NCBI RefSeq assembly: GCF_964019385.1
Contig: NC_088646.1
Location: forward strand, 3,229,525-3,293,524
DNA: 64,000 nucleotides
DNA from: Sycon ciliatum
Taxonomy: Eukaryota; Porifera; Calcarea; Leucosolenida; Sycettidae
Direction: 5' to 3'
This document shows positions 10,260-21,249 of the stretch, in pieces (position 1 is the stretch's first letter; each line of letters opens with the position of its first letter). The notes beneath the pieces are model-generated. The model did no database searches and was not told the DNA's origin. It saw nothing but the letters and a program-made list of their open reading frames with translations. The position numbers and the translations under genes were made by a program.

Positions 10260-11130
10260 GATGAATTATTACATGTGCCTGCTGATGTGTGGACTTCATG
10301 TGGCACCAAGTCCTGACCCGAGTACACTACCTTGTAGAACTGAACTATTTGCACGGAATCGAGCAAACGGAACACTGGAGTAGAGCAGAGTGTGTCCACA
10401 AAACACGTTAGACCACAATAATCCCCTCACGGTGTTGCTGTCGTAAGCAGTGCTAATTCCCCGGCTAAGCATAACAGCAATATGGATTTATGCAGCATGT
10501 GTAACGCCTGACGCGGCGAAGAAAATTTATTTGTGGGAGCACGGAGCCATAATATATATATATATATACTTTCACATACTGTATGTAGTAGACTACCCAT
10601 AACTCTCTCGCTATGCTCGGTTAGCCTGCTTCCCGCATTTTGGAGCGTTATGTTGTGTAGCCATGTCTGCATCAATTGTAGTCTTTAAAATTGCTCTAAT
10701 TAATTTTTATTCAATCATGTATCTACTTGCATGGGTGTCTTCACGACTCTCTTGTGTTTCTTGCGCACCCGATTTCTGTTCTGCGTGGAAATTTTTTGGC
10801 ACTGTTTGTGATTTTTGCATGCGTGAATTGACTGCATGCTGCTGGAATGAGGCGCCGCGACAACACTAAAATAATTTAATTTAATGTTTTAATACAAGGC
10901 CCATGGCACGACTTATCGTTTCCGAGCATTATCAGAGCCTTCTCAGCCTTCTTCATGTTTCTTCTTTCCCTTTTTTTATGAACTTGCTATGGAGTGACCG
11001 TGCCAATAGGCCGTAATGCTCTGGGTCCGGTGGAGGTATGTGGAATCCTCTACTTGAGGGGTGTTGCATGGCTTGACGTGTAACATGGAGTGATAAACCA
11101 GGGGCTGCGGGGGACTGAAGTCACAATAAA
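10260..11130. other. no gene recognised
   Basis: AT-rich sequence with a short TA microsatellite near 10552-10567. No convincing exon or repeat family. Confidence 0.5.
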
Positions 11131-11179
11131 TCTCTCTCTCTCTCGCTTTCCCTCCCTCCCTCTCTCCCTCTCTCCCTCC

Positions 11180-11258
<79 letters not shown>
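11131..11258 (+). repeat. (CT)n tract
   Basis: CT microsatellite with CCCT steps at its 5' side, directly upstream of the retroelement that begins near 11300. Confidence 0.97.
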
Positions 11259-11260
<2 letters not shown>

Positions 11261-11299
11261 GGGATGCTGTTGAAGTGAACACCCCTAACTCAGTCGACC

Positions 11300-14085
11300 T
11301 TGCGTGTGCAGGGCTCAGCTGATGTCCGGACCTGCTTGGATCTGTCCGAGCCGGAACCCATCGCTAACTCCGACCCGTCGTTCAGGCTTGGTGATCTGTC
11401 CGCAGTGGAGACAGCTGGGGCCATAGAGGCTGCACATTACAAATGTGTTCACTTTCGCCCGAATGCTTCTTTCTCTGTGCCGTCTGGAAATATTGGAAGA
11501 AGATTTATCACTACCTTGACATCGTTCTATTCCTGCTTCGGAGATGGGGGATCGTATGAAAATGATCGCACTCAAGATTGCAGCCGTCTACCAGATGCTA
11601 ATGCTGCAGAAGCCGGACTGTGACAATAATAAATAATTAAAATATGGAAAAATACTTGAGCGCCGCATGGACCAGTGGTCCAAGGGAAATTTTGCGGAGC
11701 TGCAACGGGAAGCGGACACCATACAGACCTCTCTTCTATCATCCAAGGACAAGCATAAACGTGATCCAGTGGGTCCGTCAGTTGACCCTGCCAGGCGTTT
11801 TGCAGATTATGTCACCGCGGGCAAAGTGGGTAAGGCGCTCCGTGGCCTGACAAGCGGTGATGATGGAGGCGTGCATCGATTGGCCGACGAGATTGACGGA
11901 CTCACTGTCCGGGGAATCCTGAAAGACAAACATCCACCCGCAGAGCCGATGAGCGAGAACGCCGTTATTGGTGGTGATCCACCTGCTCCACCTCATCCGA
12001 TCTATTTCAGCAGCCTTGGACGTCAGTCGATTAAGAGTGCAGCGCTCGGTACGCAGGGTGCTGCGGGGCCGAGTGGTGTTGACGCCGAGAACTGGAGGCA
12101 TTTTTGCGCTAGTTTCTCTGACGCCTCCCACGGCCTTTGCGATGCACTAGCATCGTGTGCAAGGCGTTTAGCCTCCACGTATGTGTACTCAGCATCTTTG
12201 TCGGCTTTCACTGCGTGCAGATTGATAGCGTTGGACAAGCAACCCGGTGTCCGGCCGATTGGAATAGGTGAGGTCGCTCGACGTATTATAAGCAAGGCCA
12301 TCCTCTCCGCCGTCGGCCAAGCCGTTCAGGAGGCGGTTGGGTGTATACAGCTACGCGCTGGCCAAGATTGCGGTATAGAGGCGGGAATACATGCGATGCA
12401 GCAGGCCTTTGAGCTGGATGACACCGAAGAAATTCTGATGGCGGACGCAAGTAATGCGTTAAACAGACTGAATCGACAGACCTGTTCAGTACTTGTGTCC
12501 ATCACTTGCTACCGTTCTAATTCCCTGGTAATACCTACCGTGATCTAGCTCATCTCTACGTGGACGGTGAAAGTATCCTGTCGCAAGAAGGGACAACACA
12601 GGGTGATCCCCTTGCCATATATGTACACGCTGGGAATAATACCCTTGCCGGATATGTTTGGCGGATGAGGTGGGTGAGGTGCAGTCATGGTTCGCGGACG
12701 ATTCATCCGCTGCTGCTCGTCTTCGCAGGCTCCGTCTATGGTGGGACATAAGGGACAAGAGAGGACCGGCATATGGATATTACGTAAACCCAAAGAAATC
12801 GGTCCTTGTCGTCAAGGAAAGGTGTTACCAGGAGGCGACTGAATTGTTTAGAGACACTGGTGTTATGATACCGGACGAGGGATCACGATATCTTGGCGCA
12901 GCAATCGGAAGGGACAAGTTATATCAAAACAAAGGTGGACGAATGGATGGGAGAACTGAAGAAGCTAGCAGTATTTGCGCAAACCCAGCCGCAGGCTGCG
13001 TATTCTGCGTATGTGACGGGCCTCAGGGGTAGGTGGGCGTTCCTCTGTCGTGCCATGAAAGTACCCGAACCCATGTTCCAACCGCTGGAGGACATTGTGA
13101 AGTCAGAACTAATTCCCGCCTTAACTTGCCGTGCATCCCCAGGGGACACCCTCCGACGGCTTCTGGCTTTACCGTGTCGTCTAGGTGGGCTCGGTTTGAT
13201 TAATCCTGTATCCCTATGCCAACAATACGAATCGTCGGTTTGGATGACGAACCCTCTGTCTCGGATAATCTTGTCAAGGGACGGCTCCATCGGTGATTCC
13301 GTAGTATTAATCAGGTCGGCCAAGAGAGACGCCAAGAAAACGGAATCCGACGCGATATCGGGCAGTGCGTCGGAGTCGCTACGACATGTCATTGACGTTG
13401 CGAAAGAGAAAGGGTTTATCAAAGGGAGACTCCGAGAGTTCTGGGACGGACTTTGCCTCCGTTACGGATGGACACCGGCCAGGGTACCGTCACACTGCTC
13501 TTGCGGCCAAGAGGCAACTGTCGCGCATTCCCTATCGTGCCCCTATGGAGGGCCTCCATTAGACACAATGGAATTCGGGACGTCACGGCCCGATTGCTAG
13601 ACGAAGTGTGCACCAGTGTGTCCATCGAGCCCTTGCTGCAACCGCTGACGGGGGAGCGTCTTCGCTACCGGACTGCGAATGTGGAGGACCGTGCCCGGTT
13701 GGATGTCGCTGCCAATGGTTTGTGGGGCAGTCGTTTTGAGCGTACACTTATTGATACAGTATACGGATTTTTAACCCTCACTCACGCTCAAATCGATCGG
13801 CACCACATACTATTGTGTATCAGCGACACGAAAAAGAAAAGAGAAGGCACTATGAGAAGAGGGTGAGGCAGGTTGAGCAAGCCTCGTTTGTTCCGGCGGT
13901 CATGTCAGCCAGTGGCGGAATGGGTCCAGCGTCAACAGCACTGTATAAACGCATTGCTCATCTGTTGGCTGAGAAGAGGGGTGAGCACTACTCTCATGTT
14001 ATGGCCTTTGTTAGATGCAGGATTTCCTTCAGCCTTCTGAAATCATGTATCATGTGCATTCGCGGTTGTAGGCGTATAAATTTTA
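11300..14085 (+). mobile_element. degraded non-LTR-type retroelement with reverse transcriptase
   Basis: The plus strand carries reverse transcriptase signatures in order: a pre-RT part with GPSGVDAENWRHF, then CRLIALDKQPGVRPIGIGEV, GIEAGIHAMQQAFE, the catalytic DASNALNRLNR region, and EGTTQGDPLA near 12590. A thumb region follows with RYLGAAIGRDKLY. The C-terminal part has a CSCGQEATVAHSLSCP zinc-knuckle-like motif and an ED-ARLDVAANGLWGSRFERT segment that resembles a restriction-like endonuclease fold. These features fit a LINE-like family whose clade I cannot fix. The copy is broken in several places and looks old. No target duplication was found. Confidence 0.65.
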
Positions 14086-14395
14086 GTTTGAAATTTGCAG
14101 CGGAGCCCACGCTGCTTTGGCAGTGGCGGAGGCTCACTTGCCGACGTAACCGTCGGAGACCTTTGGCCATTTTTTCGTGCTTTGGAGTTACTTGTTGTTT
14201 TTGGAGAGTTCCCTCCTCCTCTCACGGTTTTGCAAAAAAACTATTAATATTATACACGTTTTGTCAGTGGATTGGGCCATGCATGGGTCCGGGGGGAGGG
14301 CATAATAGTATTTTTTGCAAAACTGTGGGGGGGGGGTATACTACGTCTACTACATGTACATGACTATGATATAACCTAACACTGGTTAAAAACCA
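14086..14395. other. no gene recognised
   Basis: Sequence after the retroelement with a poly-G run near 14325. It may be the element's 3' untranslated part, but nothing identifies it. Confidence 0.4.
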
Positions 14396-14610
14396 GTATT
14401 AGATAAACCTTGTTATAGTTCACGCAATTGTTAGATTGACAGCATGAAACAAGGTGGAGGACACTGTGTTCGGAAACAGTGACCTTACTACAACCTTCCG
14501 CGGTTGGCAGAGCCCCGGTCCCTGCGGACCATTTGAACCATATGGGTATCGCACCCGGTTCTGACCCTCATTATGCTAGGGGGTTTGGAATAGGAGACTA
14601 CACCTGATGT
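14396..14610 (+). repeat. left arm of a large inverted repeat (dispersed repeat, copy 2)
   Basis: 14450-14610 is the inverted partner of 16144-16306. The sequence is the same family as 4046-4262. Between the arms lie Penelope-like pieces and a piggyBac-like insertion. Confidence 0.85.
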
Positions 14611-14611
14611 T

Positions 14612-15302
14612 ACTCATAAAAAGGACACACTTCAGGCTCATTACAAACATCTTGAAAGTTTTTGTCTTCACAAGTATACTTTCAAGCCTTCTCATCAGGT
14701 GAAATACAGGCAAGGGAAAAGGAACAGGAACAGTGGATTAAATACAGTAAGAAGGTGGTAAAACAGCGCAAAAAGAAAGAAAGAAAGAAAGAAAGAAGAT
14801 AGCTAAAGTAAACAGCGAAAATTGCAATAATGACACAAAGGTGCAAATGCGAGAAAACTCAATAAGCGCGACATGTAGTGCGACAACAAGAGACAACCAC
14901 TGGACATACATGTAACTAACGAGGTTTTGACGACCTACCTAACAGCCTAAGTGTGAATTTGATTTGTTTCTGCTTGCAAAGGTTGGGTTTCCTTGTGTGG
15001 ATGTATACAGCTTCCAAAACATTCAGCAATCTAGCACTGCGTACACGTGACACAATCGAAAAACAATCATCTGAATACACAGCACGACAATCAGGATGCT
15101 CAAACAAATGACTAGCAATGGACGACTCATACTTATCAGAACTAACATCAGAACAATCAGCATGTGCGGTGGACACATCCGATTTCACATGGCTAGTCGA
15201 GTGGACCCTAGCCGTTGCCTCTGTCTGTACTTTAGTCGCTGCCATCGCCGCCGTTGCCGATCTTGTCATTCTTCTGGTTGATGCGGTTCCTGTCACTGCC
15301 AC
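14612..15302 (-). mobile_element. Penelope-like 3' end (probable), minus strand
   Basis: The minus strand from 15302 to 14916 reads SSIASHLFEHPDCRAVYSDD, then LLNVLEAVYIHTRKPNLCKQ, a pattern I associate with the C-terminal endonuclease end of Penelope-like elements. The downstream (minus-sense) 14612-14661 segment recurs inverted at 15856-15904, as expected of a shared 3' end. Only the 3' portion is present. A (GAAA)n microsatellite lies at 14776-14800. The family assignment is from memory of the motif. Confidence 0.4.
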
Positions 15303-15361
15303 GCCAGTAGGTGTCTTGTCCGGTTGTTTTTCTGGTGGTCTAGTTAACCCCTTGAGCGCGG

Positions 15362-15424
15362 ATGACGTACTAGTACGTCATAACACCCACACAGTGCCCC
15401 ACGGATGACGTACTAGTACGTCAT
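15362..15424. promoter_or_regulatory. two copies of a 20-bp perfect palindrome (CRE-like half sites)
   Basis: ATGACGTACTAGTACGTCAT occurs at 15362-15381 and 15405-15424, 43 bp apart. Each holds outward and inward TGACG/CGTCA half sites of the ATF/CREB type. Whether anything binds is unknown. Confidence 0.5.
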
Positions 15425-15464
15425 GCGCTTATATACAAACTAATGGCCCGTATCTTCAGTCTTC

Positions 15465-15537
15465 AGGTCTGTTAGCCGATTGGTAGTGTCTATGCCTTGT
15501 GCACGAGAGGTCCCGGGTTCAGTTCCCAGCTGTCGAT
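15465..15537 (+). tRNA. tRNA-like segment (SINE-type or tRNA pseudogene)
   Basis: TTAGCCGATTGGTAGTG resembles a polymerase III A box, and GGTTCAGTTCC, 41 bases later, resembles a B box. The cloverleaf is not complete enough to call a functional tRNA. It is carried inside the piggyBac-like miniature element. Confidence 0.45.
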
Positions 15538-15855
15538 GTACAGCGATCAGCACAGCTCTTTTTTTCTCTTTTTTACGCGCGCATACCACGCAATTGGTGC
15601 AATTTCTCAAAAATCGACCTGAGTATGCCGCTCGGCCTGGCGTGCCTTGGCCGATTTTCGCTTTTGTTCTTGTTGTCGAGTGCTGGTCTGGGTCCTACCT
15701 ACCACTGCCTGTGGTTGTGGCTCCCAAAGATTTCACGACTTGACATAGCCAAGGTTTGAATATTTTCAAAAAAGACCATTTTCTTACGTGGTGCACTGAC
15801 AAACAGCCCCGCGCTCAAGGGGTTAATTGTGAGGTGGTCTAGTTAATTGTGAGGT

Positions 15856-15904
15856 TACTTTCAAGATGTTTGTAATGAGCCTGAAGTGTGTCCTTTTTAT
15901 GAGT
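15856..15904 (+). repeat. inverted copy of the 14612-14661 Penelope-like 3' end
   Basis: ACTTTCAAGATGTTTGTAAT and following bases are the exact complement of 14612-14661, forming an inner inverted repeat nested within the larger arms. Confidence 0.85.
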
Positions 15905-15940
15905 ATTATCGCATTTTTGTCTCAGAGGAAACTGTGTACA

Positions 15941-16152
15941 CCTGATGTCGTCTTGTTTTCTTCGCTCTTTTCTTTAACTTGTATAAAGACTTCTTTTTCT
16001 TTTTTCCAACTTCTGCCCATGGCGTCCTTCTCTCAGCAAAAAAGAAACTGTTGACAGTTGACGAGCTGAGAGAAGGACGCCATGGGCAGAAGTTGGAAAA
16101 AAGAAAAAGAAGTCTTTATACAAAAGAGCGAAGAAAACAAGACGACATCAGG
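15941..16152. repeat. long hairpin, ~97/88-bp arms
   Basis: 15941-16037 pairs with 16065-16152 (CCTGATGTCGTCTTG ... CATGGCGTCCTTCTCTCAGC with its complement), leaving a 27-base loop. A partial copy of the same arm lies at 4315-4370, so it is a repeat family. The arm overlaps the start of the 16144-16306 outer arm. Confidence 0.9.
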
Positions 16153-16306
16153 AGTAGTCTCCTAACCCCCTAGCATAATGAGGGTCAGAACCGGGTGCGA
16201 TACCCATATGGTTCAAATGGTCCGCAGGGACCGGGGCTCTGCCAACCGCGGAAGGTTGTAGTAAGGACTAAGGTCACTGTTTCCGAACACAGTGTCCTCC
16301 ACCTTG
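16144..16306 (-). repeat. right arm of the large inverted repeat
   Basis: Complement of 14450-14610 with few differences, closing an approximately 1.86-kb inverted structure. Confidence 0.85.
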
Positions 16307-17213
16307 GTACGCTTTCCAACGGCCAAAGAGAGTTGGAAAGCTTGTGTCTTTGTGGATAACCTGAACATTTGGCAAATCGCACCGATTTTGGGATTTCCCC
16401 ACAACTTTTTGCGTCCGCAAAAATGTTGTGCTGGACCGCATTCCTGTCACTTCGCAGTGGCTTTTCGTTGGTGCAGTTTGTATCCCACCCCTGACTTCTG
16501 GGTGTGTGTAATTATATCGATAATTATTTTATCGTATTGGTTTTTCTTATTGGCCATGTGGCTGTTGCAGTTACGACTGCTTTTCTTTTTTAGTTAAAAA
16601 ACGTAGGGGTGGTGTGTGCGTCGTGGGCCATTGTATGGTTACATACAGCTTCAGATTGTATGGCTAGTGACAGGGGGGTTGAGTCTGCAGGGGAAGAATA
16701 CAGTGATTGAACTAAAGCTGGATGATGACCGTGTGTGTTCGAGATGCCGTCCTGGAGCAGGGATGTCGGTCCTTTAGCTTGGACGGGTGTTGTTACATTC
16801 ATTGTAACATTTTGTCGTTTTCTGTGTGTTTTGCTGTGCGACTATAGAAGCAGCAGTGTCTTGTGCTAATTTTTCTTATGATATCAGGCCCTATGCGTAC
16901 AATTATTCAAAAAAGAAAAAATATCAGGAAGGAGATATAATACTATATATCAATAATAAAGCCATTGCCGAGCCACCGTGCTCACAGCAGAGACTTGTGT
17001 GTGTGTTATTGTTGTGAAGTGGACCACAAAGACGTTTATATTTATATTTATTACAACATCTCAAGACTAGCAACACTCGGTGGAAACACCGGCCAAAGAG
17101 AGTGGGTGATTGCCAACCACGGCGATAAATAAAAGTAAGGGGAGGGAAAAAGTTTCATGCTGTCAATCTAACAATTGCATGTACATGGGTCCGGGTCTGT
17201 AGTCTACAAGTAC
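16307..17213. other. no gene recognised
   Basis: AT-rich sequence. Short open frames lack coding character. CGGCCAAAGAGAGT near 16319 recurs at 17092, which hints at repeat-derived sequence. Confidence 0.5.
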
Positions 17214-17927
17214 AATTTTTTTATTAGTGCAATTAGGAGTATAATCGATGCAGACATGGCCAGACAACAACGAGTTCATGGAATTTTTAAGGATTTTTAT
17301 GTTATTCAAAATCGATTTTCGTGTTCCGCTCATCAGTGAATAGTATCGGAACTGAGGGTACTGTGTACAAAAATAGAACATTTTATAACAGCATAATTAA
17401 TTAAAAGTGTGAACAACAAAGGAAGTGCTACAGCATTACATAATAGGTGTCAAACATATGATGATTCTCACTTTTCTGTTTTGTGTCGTGCAAGTTATGT
17501 TAAGCAGTTGAAGGTTCTGGAAGCTGTATGTATTCGTGTGCATAATCCTGTTCTTTGTAAACAAAAGAAGCACGTAGTCGCGCTAAAGTTGTTCTCGTAG
17601 CTGGTTATCAGATGTAAATGTTGTGTCATGTTGCACTGTATCACCTCTTGCTTTGTGGCTGCACTCAGTTATATACGTTAGCACTATGTTTGACACCTAT
17701 TATGTAATGCTGTAGCACTTCCTTTGTTGTTCACACTTTTAATTAATTATGCTGTTATAAAATGTTCTATTTTTGTACACAGTACCCTCAGTTCCGATAC
17801 TATTCACTGATGAGCGGAACACGAAAATCGATTTTGAATAACATAAAAATCCTTAAAAATTCCATGAACTCGTTGTTGTCTGGCCATGTCTGCATCGATT
17901 ATACTCCTAATTGCACTAATAAAATTG
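17214..17927. mobile_element. inverted repeat (~245-bp arms) around a Penelope-like end
   Basis: 17214-17458 and 17686-17927 are nearly perfect complements, so the same short open frame appears on both strands. The 227-bp centre reads SHFSVLCRASYVKQLKVLEA and NPVLCKQKKHVVALKLF on the plus strand before a stop. That is the same C-terminal pattern as the minus-strand piece near 14.95 kb. It looks like a Penelope-like 3' end caught between inverted copies of another repeat. Confidence 0.6.
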
Positions 17928-18250
17928 CTTTCTCCACGCCGACTCTTTAAGGAGGTTCGCGACGGTTAGCGCCATGTTGGATTTCCGAATTTTTTTCTGA
18001 AAAATAATGCCTTTCGGAGTGGAAAAATGGGACGCGATCATGCACAGAAAATAGTTTGACCATGACTTCGCAGTGCTCGAGTCGGGACAAGATTTGAGGA
18101 AGAAGCTCAGCCACTAGTGGACTTGCGGATTTGTTTTGACATTGGCGGTTTTTGGATAGCTCGGTTCTCCTGCCGACGTGTGCTGGAGATGAAGACGCGG
18201 GAGAGTAATCCGTCACCCACGACGCGGCCTCTCATTCTGCGTACTGGACG

Positions 18251-18628
18251 ATGCAAGAAGCCGAGGAGGGGGACGCTTCGCAAACTCAAACGATCGATCG
18301 AGTTCCTGAAAAACGGAAAGGGCGATCTCCATCACTAACGCCACTGGATTCGACTCCCGCGAAGAGGTCGTTCAGTGCCCCTCTTCACGGTCGACGAATC
18401 GTTCATCTCAGGTATCTGGCTGTGGGATTGTCTGCGTGCCAGAATCCTGGATGTGGCAAACCTCTGGCGCTCATTGATTGCGTTGAAGAGAAGAGGTACG
18501 ACCTGGGCAGCGTACTTGTTATTCCGTGTCAGCAGTGTGGGATGGAGAATTTTATAGATACAGATAGCCCTGTAACTGCTCAACACCCTGGCCCCCCTGC
18601 TTCCACTAGCAACACCAAAGCTGCTTTG
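18251..18628 (+). CDS. first exon of a C4 zinc-finger protein (transposase-like N-terminus?)
   Basis: An ATG at 18251 opens a frame rich in charged residues (EKRKGRSPSLTPL). It then reads CQNPGCGKPLALIDCVEEKR, YDLGSVLVIPCQQCGMENF, a likely four-cysteine zinc finger. The donor GG|GTAAGT closes the exon after 18628. A TG-rich intron follows. The motif resembles N-terminal zinc fingers I have seen in transposase-related proteins of cnidarians and sponges, but the family is not certain. The next coding sequence on this strand is the exonuclease-like fragment at 19171, and they may belong together. Confidence 0.45.
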
Positions 18629-18713
18629 GGTAAGTGCGTTTTTCAATCTCATAAGATTTACTCATGATATTTGGGAGTCATTGCCACCCTATGGCTCTGG
18701 AAATGTATGAGCA

Positions 18714-19015
18714 CACTGTATGCGCGGCGGCCGCGAGCGTGTGTGTGTTTGCATAGACCTGCATGTTTGTGCATGTGTGCACCATATGCATGTATGAACA
18801 TGCACATGCATATGCGCTCATGTGGACGTGCCCTCGCACACATACTATACACACGTGCATGACCGCTCCCAGGGCATGTTGGTGTGACATGTGTGGCGGG
18901 CATCTCCACTCATGCACATGAGTGTGCACATGCATGTGGGTGGGTACGCACACGTGCGTGAATGTATGTGTGTGTACGCGCGCGTGTGTTCTATTGCGTG
19001 TGAGAGCATGCACGT

Positions 19016-19074
<59 letters not shown>

Positions 19075-19100
19075 CACGGATGTGTGTGTCGATGGTGTGC
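18714..19100 (+). repeat. TG/CA-rich tract with (TG)n core
   Basis: Purine-pyrimidine alternating sequence. A pure TG run lies at about 19017-19068. It lies in the presumed intron between the zinc-finger exon and the exonuclease-like segment. Confidence 0.9.
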
Positions 19101-19170
19101 ATTTTTGTGATTGGTGAACACTCTGATCCCTAAACCGCGATACCGGAGCTCCCAAGCTACAGCCTCAGAT

Positions 19171-19625
19171 TGATTTATAGTTCATCGTCGGGAATGAGTT
19201 CGCTGCTCATGATGCTGTTGCGGATGTTGCAGCCCTAGCTGAAATTGTCGAAGCTCGCCCTGATGCCAGTATCCTGTAGCACTCTGTCACTTTTGCATCA
19301 GCATGTTCGGCGATGGAGTTTGCAGAACAGCAAAAGCGGCTGGCCACCCTTCAACCGTTGGTCCAAGCAACGTGCTTCTCTAAATCAGTTGCTGTGCGGG
19401 CAGCTGCCAGTGGGTTGGTGATGAAGCACTTTGTCTTGTCCTACAAACGAAGTGGTGAGCCAGCCATTTCCAGACTGATGAAGGAGCAAGTCGGAGGTAA
19501 GAAGCGGGTGACAGTCTCAAGGAAGAATATATTAGTGGTGGCTGAACACCTAGCGAAGAACCAACAGCAACCCAACTGTAAGGAACGCCCTGTGGCACAG
19601 TGCTTCATTTGTTTGTGCGCACCGT
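19171..19625 (+). pseudogene. exonuclease-like (DEDDh-type) C-terminal fragment with internal stop
   Basis: After an acceptor-like TTTATAG the frame reads FAAHDAVADVAALAEIVEAR. The HDA--DV-AL pattern is the last motif of DEDDh 3'-5' exonucleases. A TAG follows at 19278, after which the same frame continues with MEFAEQQKRLATLQPLVQAT and a long conserved-looking tail to 19625. The tail (LQPLV, SGL--KH) matches what I recall of exonuclease-like proteins common in cnidarian genomes. With the in-frame stop it is either a pseudogene or the stop is spliced out. It may be linked to the zinc-finger exon upstream. Confidence 0.45.
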
Positions 19626-20510
19626 AAAATACCATCATTTTTGCCAGTGTGGGGACACGTTCTAGCTCGCATAGTTGAAGAACAAGAGGACTCAATGTTG
19701 TCTGATTCGTTCCAACATGTCAGCTTTCATTGTAGTTTGATATGGGGCAGTGCTAAGCGCTATCATAGCTACATGTACATGTATCACAACCAAGTGCCAA
19801 CATGTTAACAGGAGAGTAATCATGGAGAAAAGTACCTATCGATAATGCGTGCACCCAGGGTTTTCCGGCAAATTTACTAGTTCAGCTATTCCATCCTTGT
19901 ATTGTTCTGAACGCCGAGGGCTCTAGTGAGTTTATGCAACACCTATTAACAGCCAAAAATCCAATAAGTTATGACCAAAGCAGCAGCAGAGAAGTACAAG
20001 CAATATAGATACGTGAATTTACCAATTTTAGGCAAATTTTGACAGTTTTTTGGATTTTTCTCCAGAATATGCACGGTGACCCCTATTTTCGCCGCGGTAA
20101 ACCTGTTCCAACCCACTTATAGAACGTGTTTGAAGTATCCACATATGGGGCAAACTAGTAGTAGTAGTAGTATTCTTTTATTTTCCATCGGAAGCCTCAA
20201 CAGTGATGAACACAACTCTTAAGAGGGCCGATAACAGAGTAGAGGGGTGTGGGGTGAGAAAAAATAAGAGATATTTAAACTAAACTAAACTGATACTTGG
20301 AACAATAAAGCAGCAGTAAGCAGTAAGCAATAAACACAGGTATACAATACAAGCGATGCAGATCAATGAGGCCGTTTGCTGAAAAGAAGATCAAAATACT
20401 TCTGAAAAGACGCTGCGTCTTTAAGCAACTCAAAAATAAGCTGCAAAAAATATTCAAAGTTTCATTTTTTGCGTCTTTTTGTTCTTCTCCAGGAAATGAC
20501 GACCTGGATC
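19626..20510. other. no gene recognised; left flank of the tandem array
   Basis: Contains a short GTA microsatellite near 20157-20172 and AT-rich sequence. The segment just before 20511 has no counterpart inside the array, so 20511 is the left breakpoint. Confidence 0.6.
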
Positions 20511-20987
20511 CCATCATCAACCAAAGTGTACATTTTTCGGTGTTGATATCATCTTAGTCAACACCTCGAACAGTCTGTAAAATGTTATGTCATATTTTCT
20601 GTCCTAACTGATGTTATGGTCGATTTCTCATCAATTTTGGGATTTTGTGTTATTTTGTGTCATCAAGGAAAATTGTGTTTTTGGCAAGACCTATTCGGGC
20701 AATTGAAAAACTGATGTTACTAAGCGAAAATATAAGGCTGTACCTATTCAAACCTGATGTCAGATTGGGCTGATGTTGAAATTAAATTTTTGGGGCTAAC
20801 TGTCCCGAACCCCCTTAAATACAATTTTTTCTTCAAGTTTTTTTGTAAGTAGATCTACAATGTGCATACCGCACCGGTATACCGGCGATCGCATCATCGC
20901 AACATCACCGATCACATGCATGCTAAAACAAACTCTGTAAATCTAGCATGACTTTTCTTCCCTGGTTGAAACACTGCATGTACCGGT

Positions 20988-21025
20988 CACGGCTGTTTCA
21001 GCCAGCGATTTTTGGCCATCTAACA
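20988..21025 (+). repeat. 5' terminal inverted repeat of the RAG1-like element
   Basis: Outer box CACGGCTGTT, 15-bp spacer, then inner box TGGCCATCTAACA. The 3' end has the same two boxes with a 6-bp spacer. Confidence 0.75.
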
Positions 21026-21249
21026 TGGCGGGGGGTACCCGCTGATTTTTGCAAAAAATCAAAGATTAATCATTTTTACGTTGAGATTAAGGTGAGTTGC
21101 TATCATTCTTCCGCGATTTACCGCCGCTAGCCCCACATTTTTGATACTAAATCCGCGGGAGTGGAAAGCTGACGCGCACAGCAACATTTTGGTACCAAAC
21201 ATTCCTTGATCGGACGAAGGAGAAGGAAGTTGCTTTCTGTTTTGGCGCA

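Larger units (their letters stand above)
15344..15826. mobile_element. piggyBac-like miniature element with TTAA duplication
   Basis: The 475-bp element 15348-15822 has perfect 14-bp terminal inverted repeats CCCCTTGAGCGCGG and CCGCGCTCAAGGGG, bounded on both sides by TTAA (15344-15347 and 15823-15826). TTAA target duplication with CCC-starting ends is the hallmark of the piggyBac superfamily. There is no transposase frame, so it is non-autonomous. Inside are two copies of a 20-bp palindrome and a tRNA-like segment. The flanks both read GTGGTCTAGTTAA-type sequence, consistent with insertion into the Penelope-associated repeat. Perfect ends suggest a recent insertion. Confidence 0.85.

Noticed and set aside
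15465-15537. Functional tRNA gene
   Set aside because: Box A and B resemblance only. Acceptor and anticodon stems are not convincing, and it lies inside a miniature transposon.
20948-21130. Short frame starting with ATG across the 5' end of the RAG1-like element as a real first exon
   Set aside because: It crosses the terminal repeat, and although a good donor (GTGAGT) follows at 21091, no phase-compatible acceptor joining it to the zinc region was certain.
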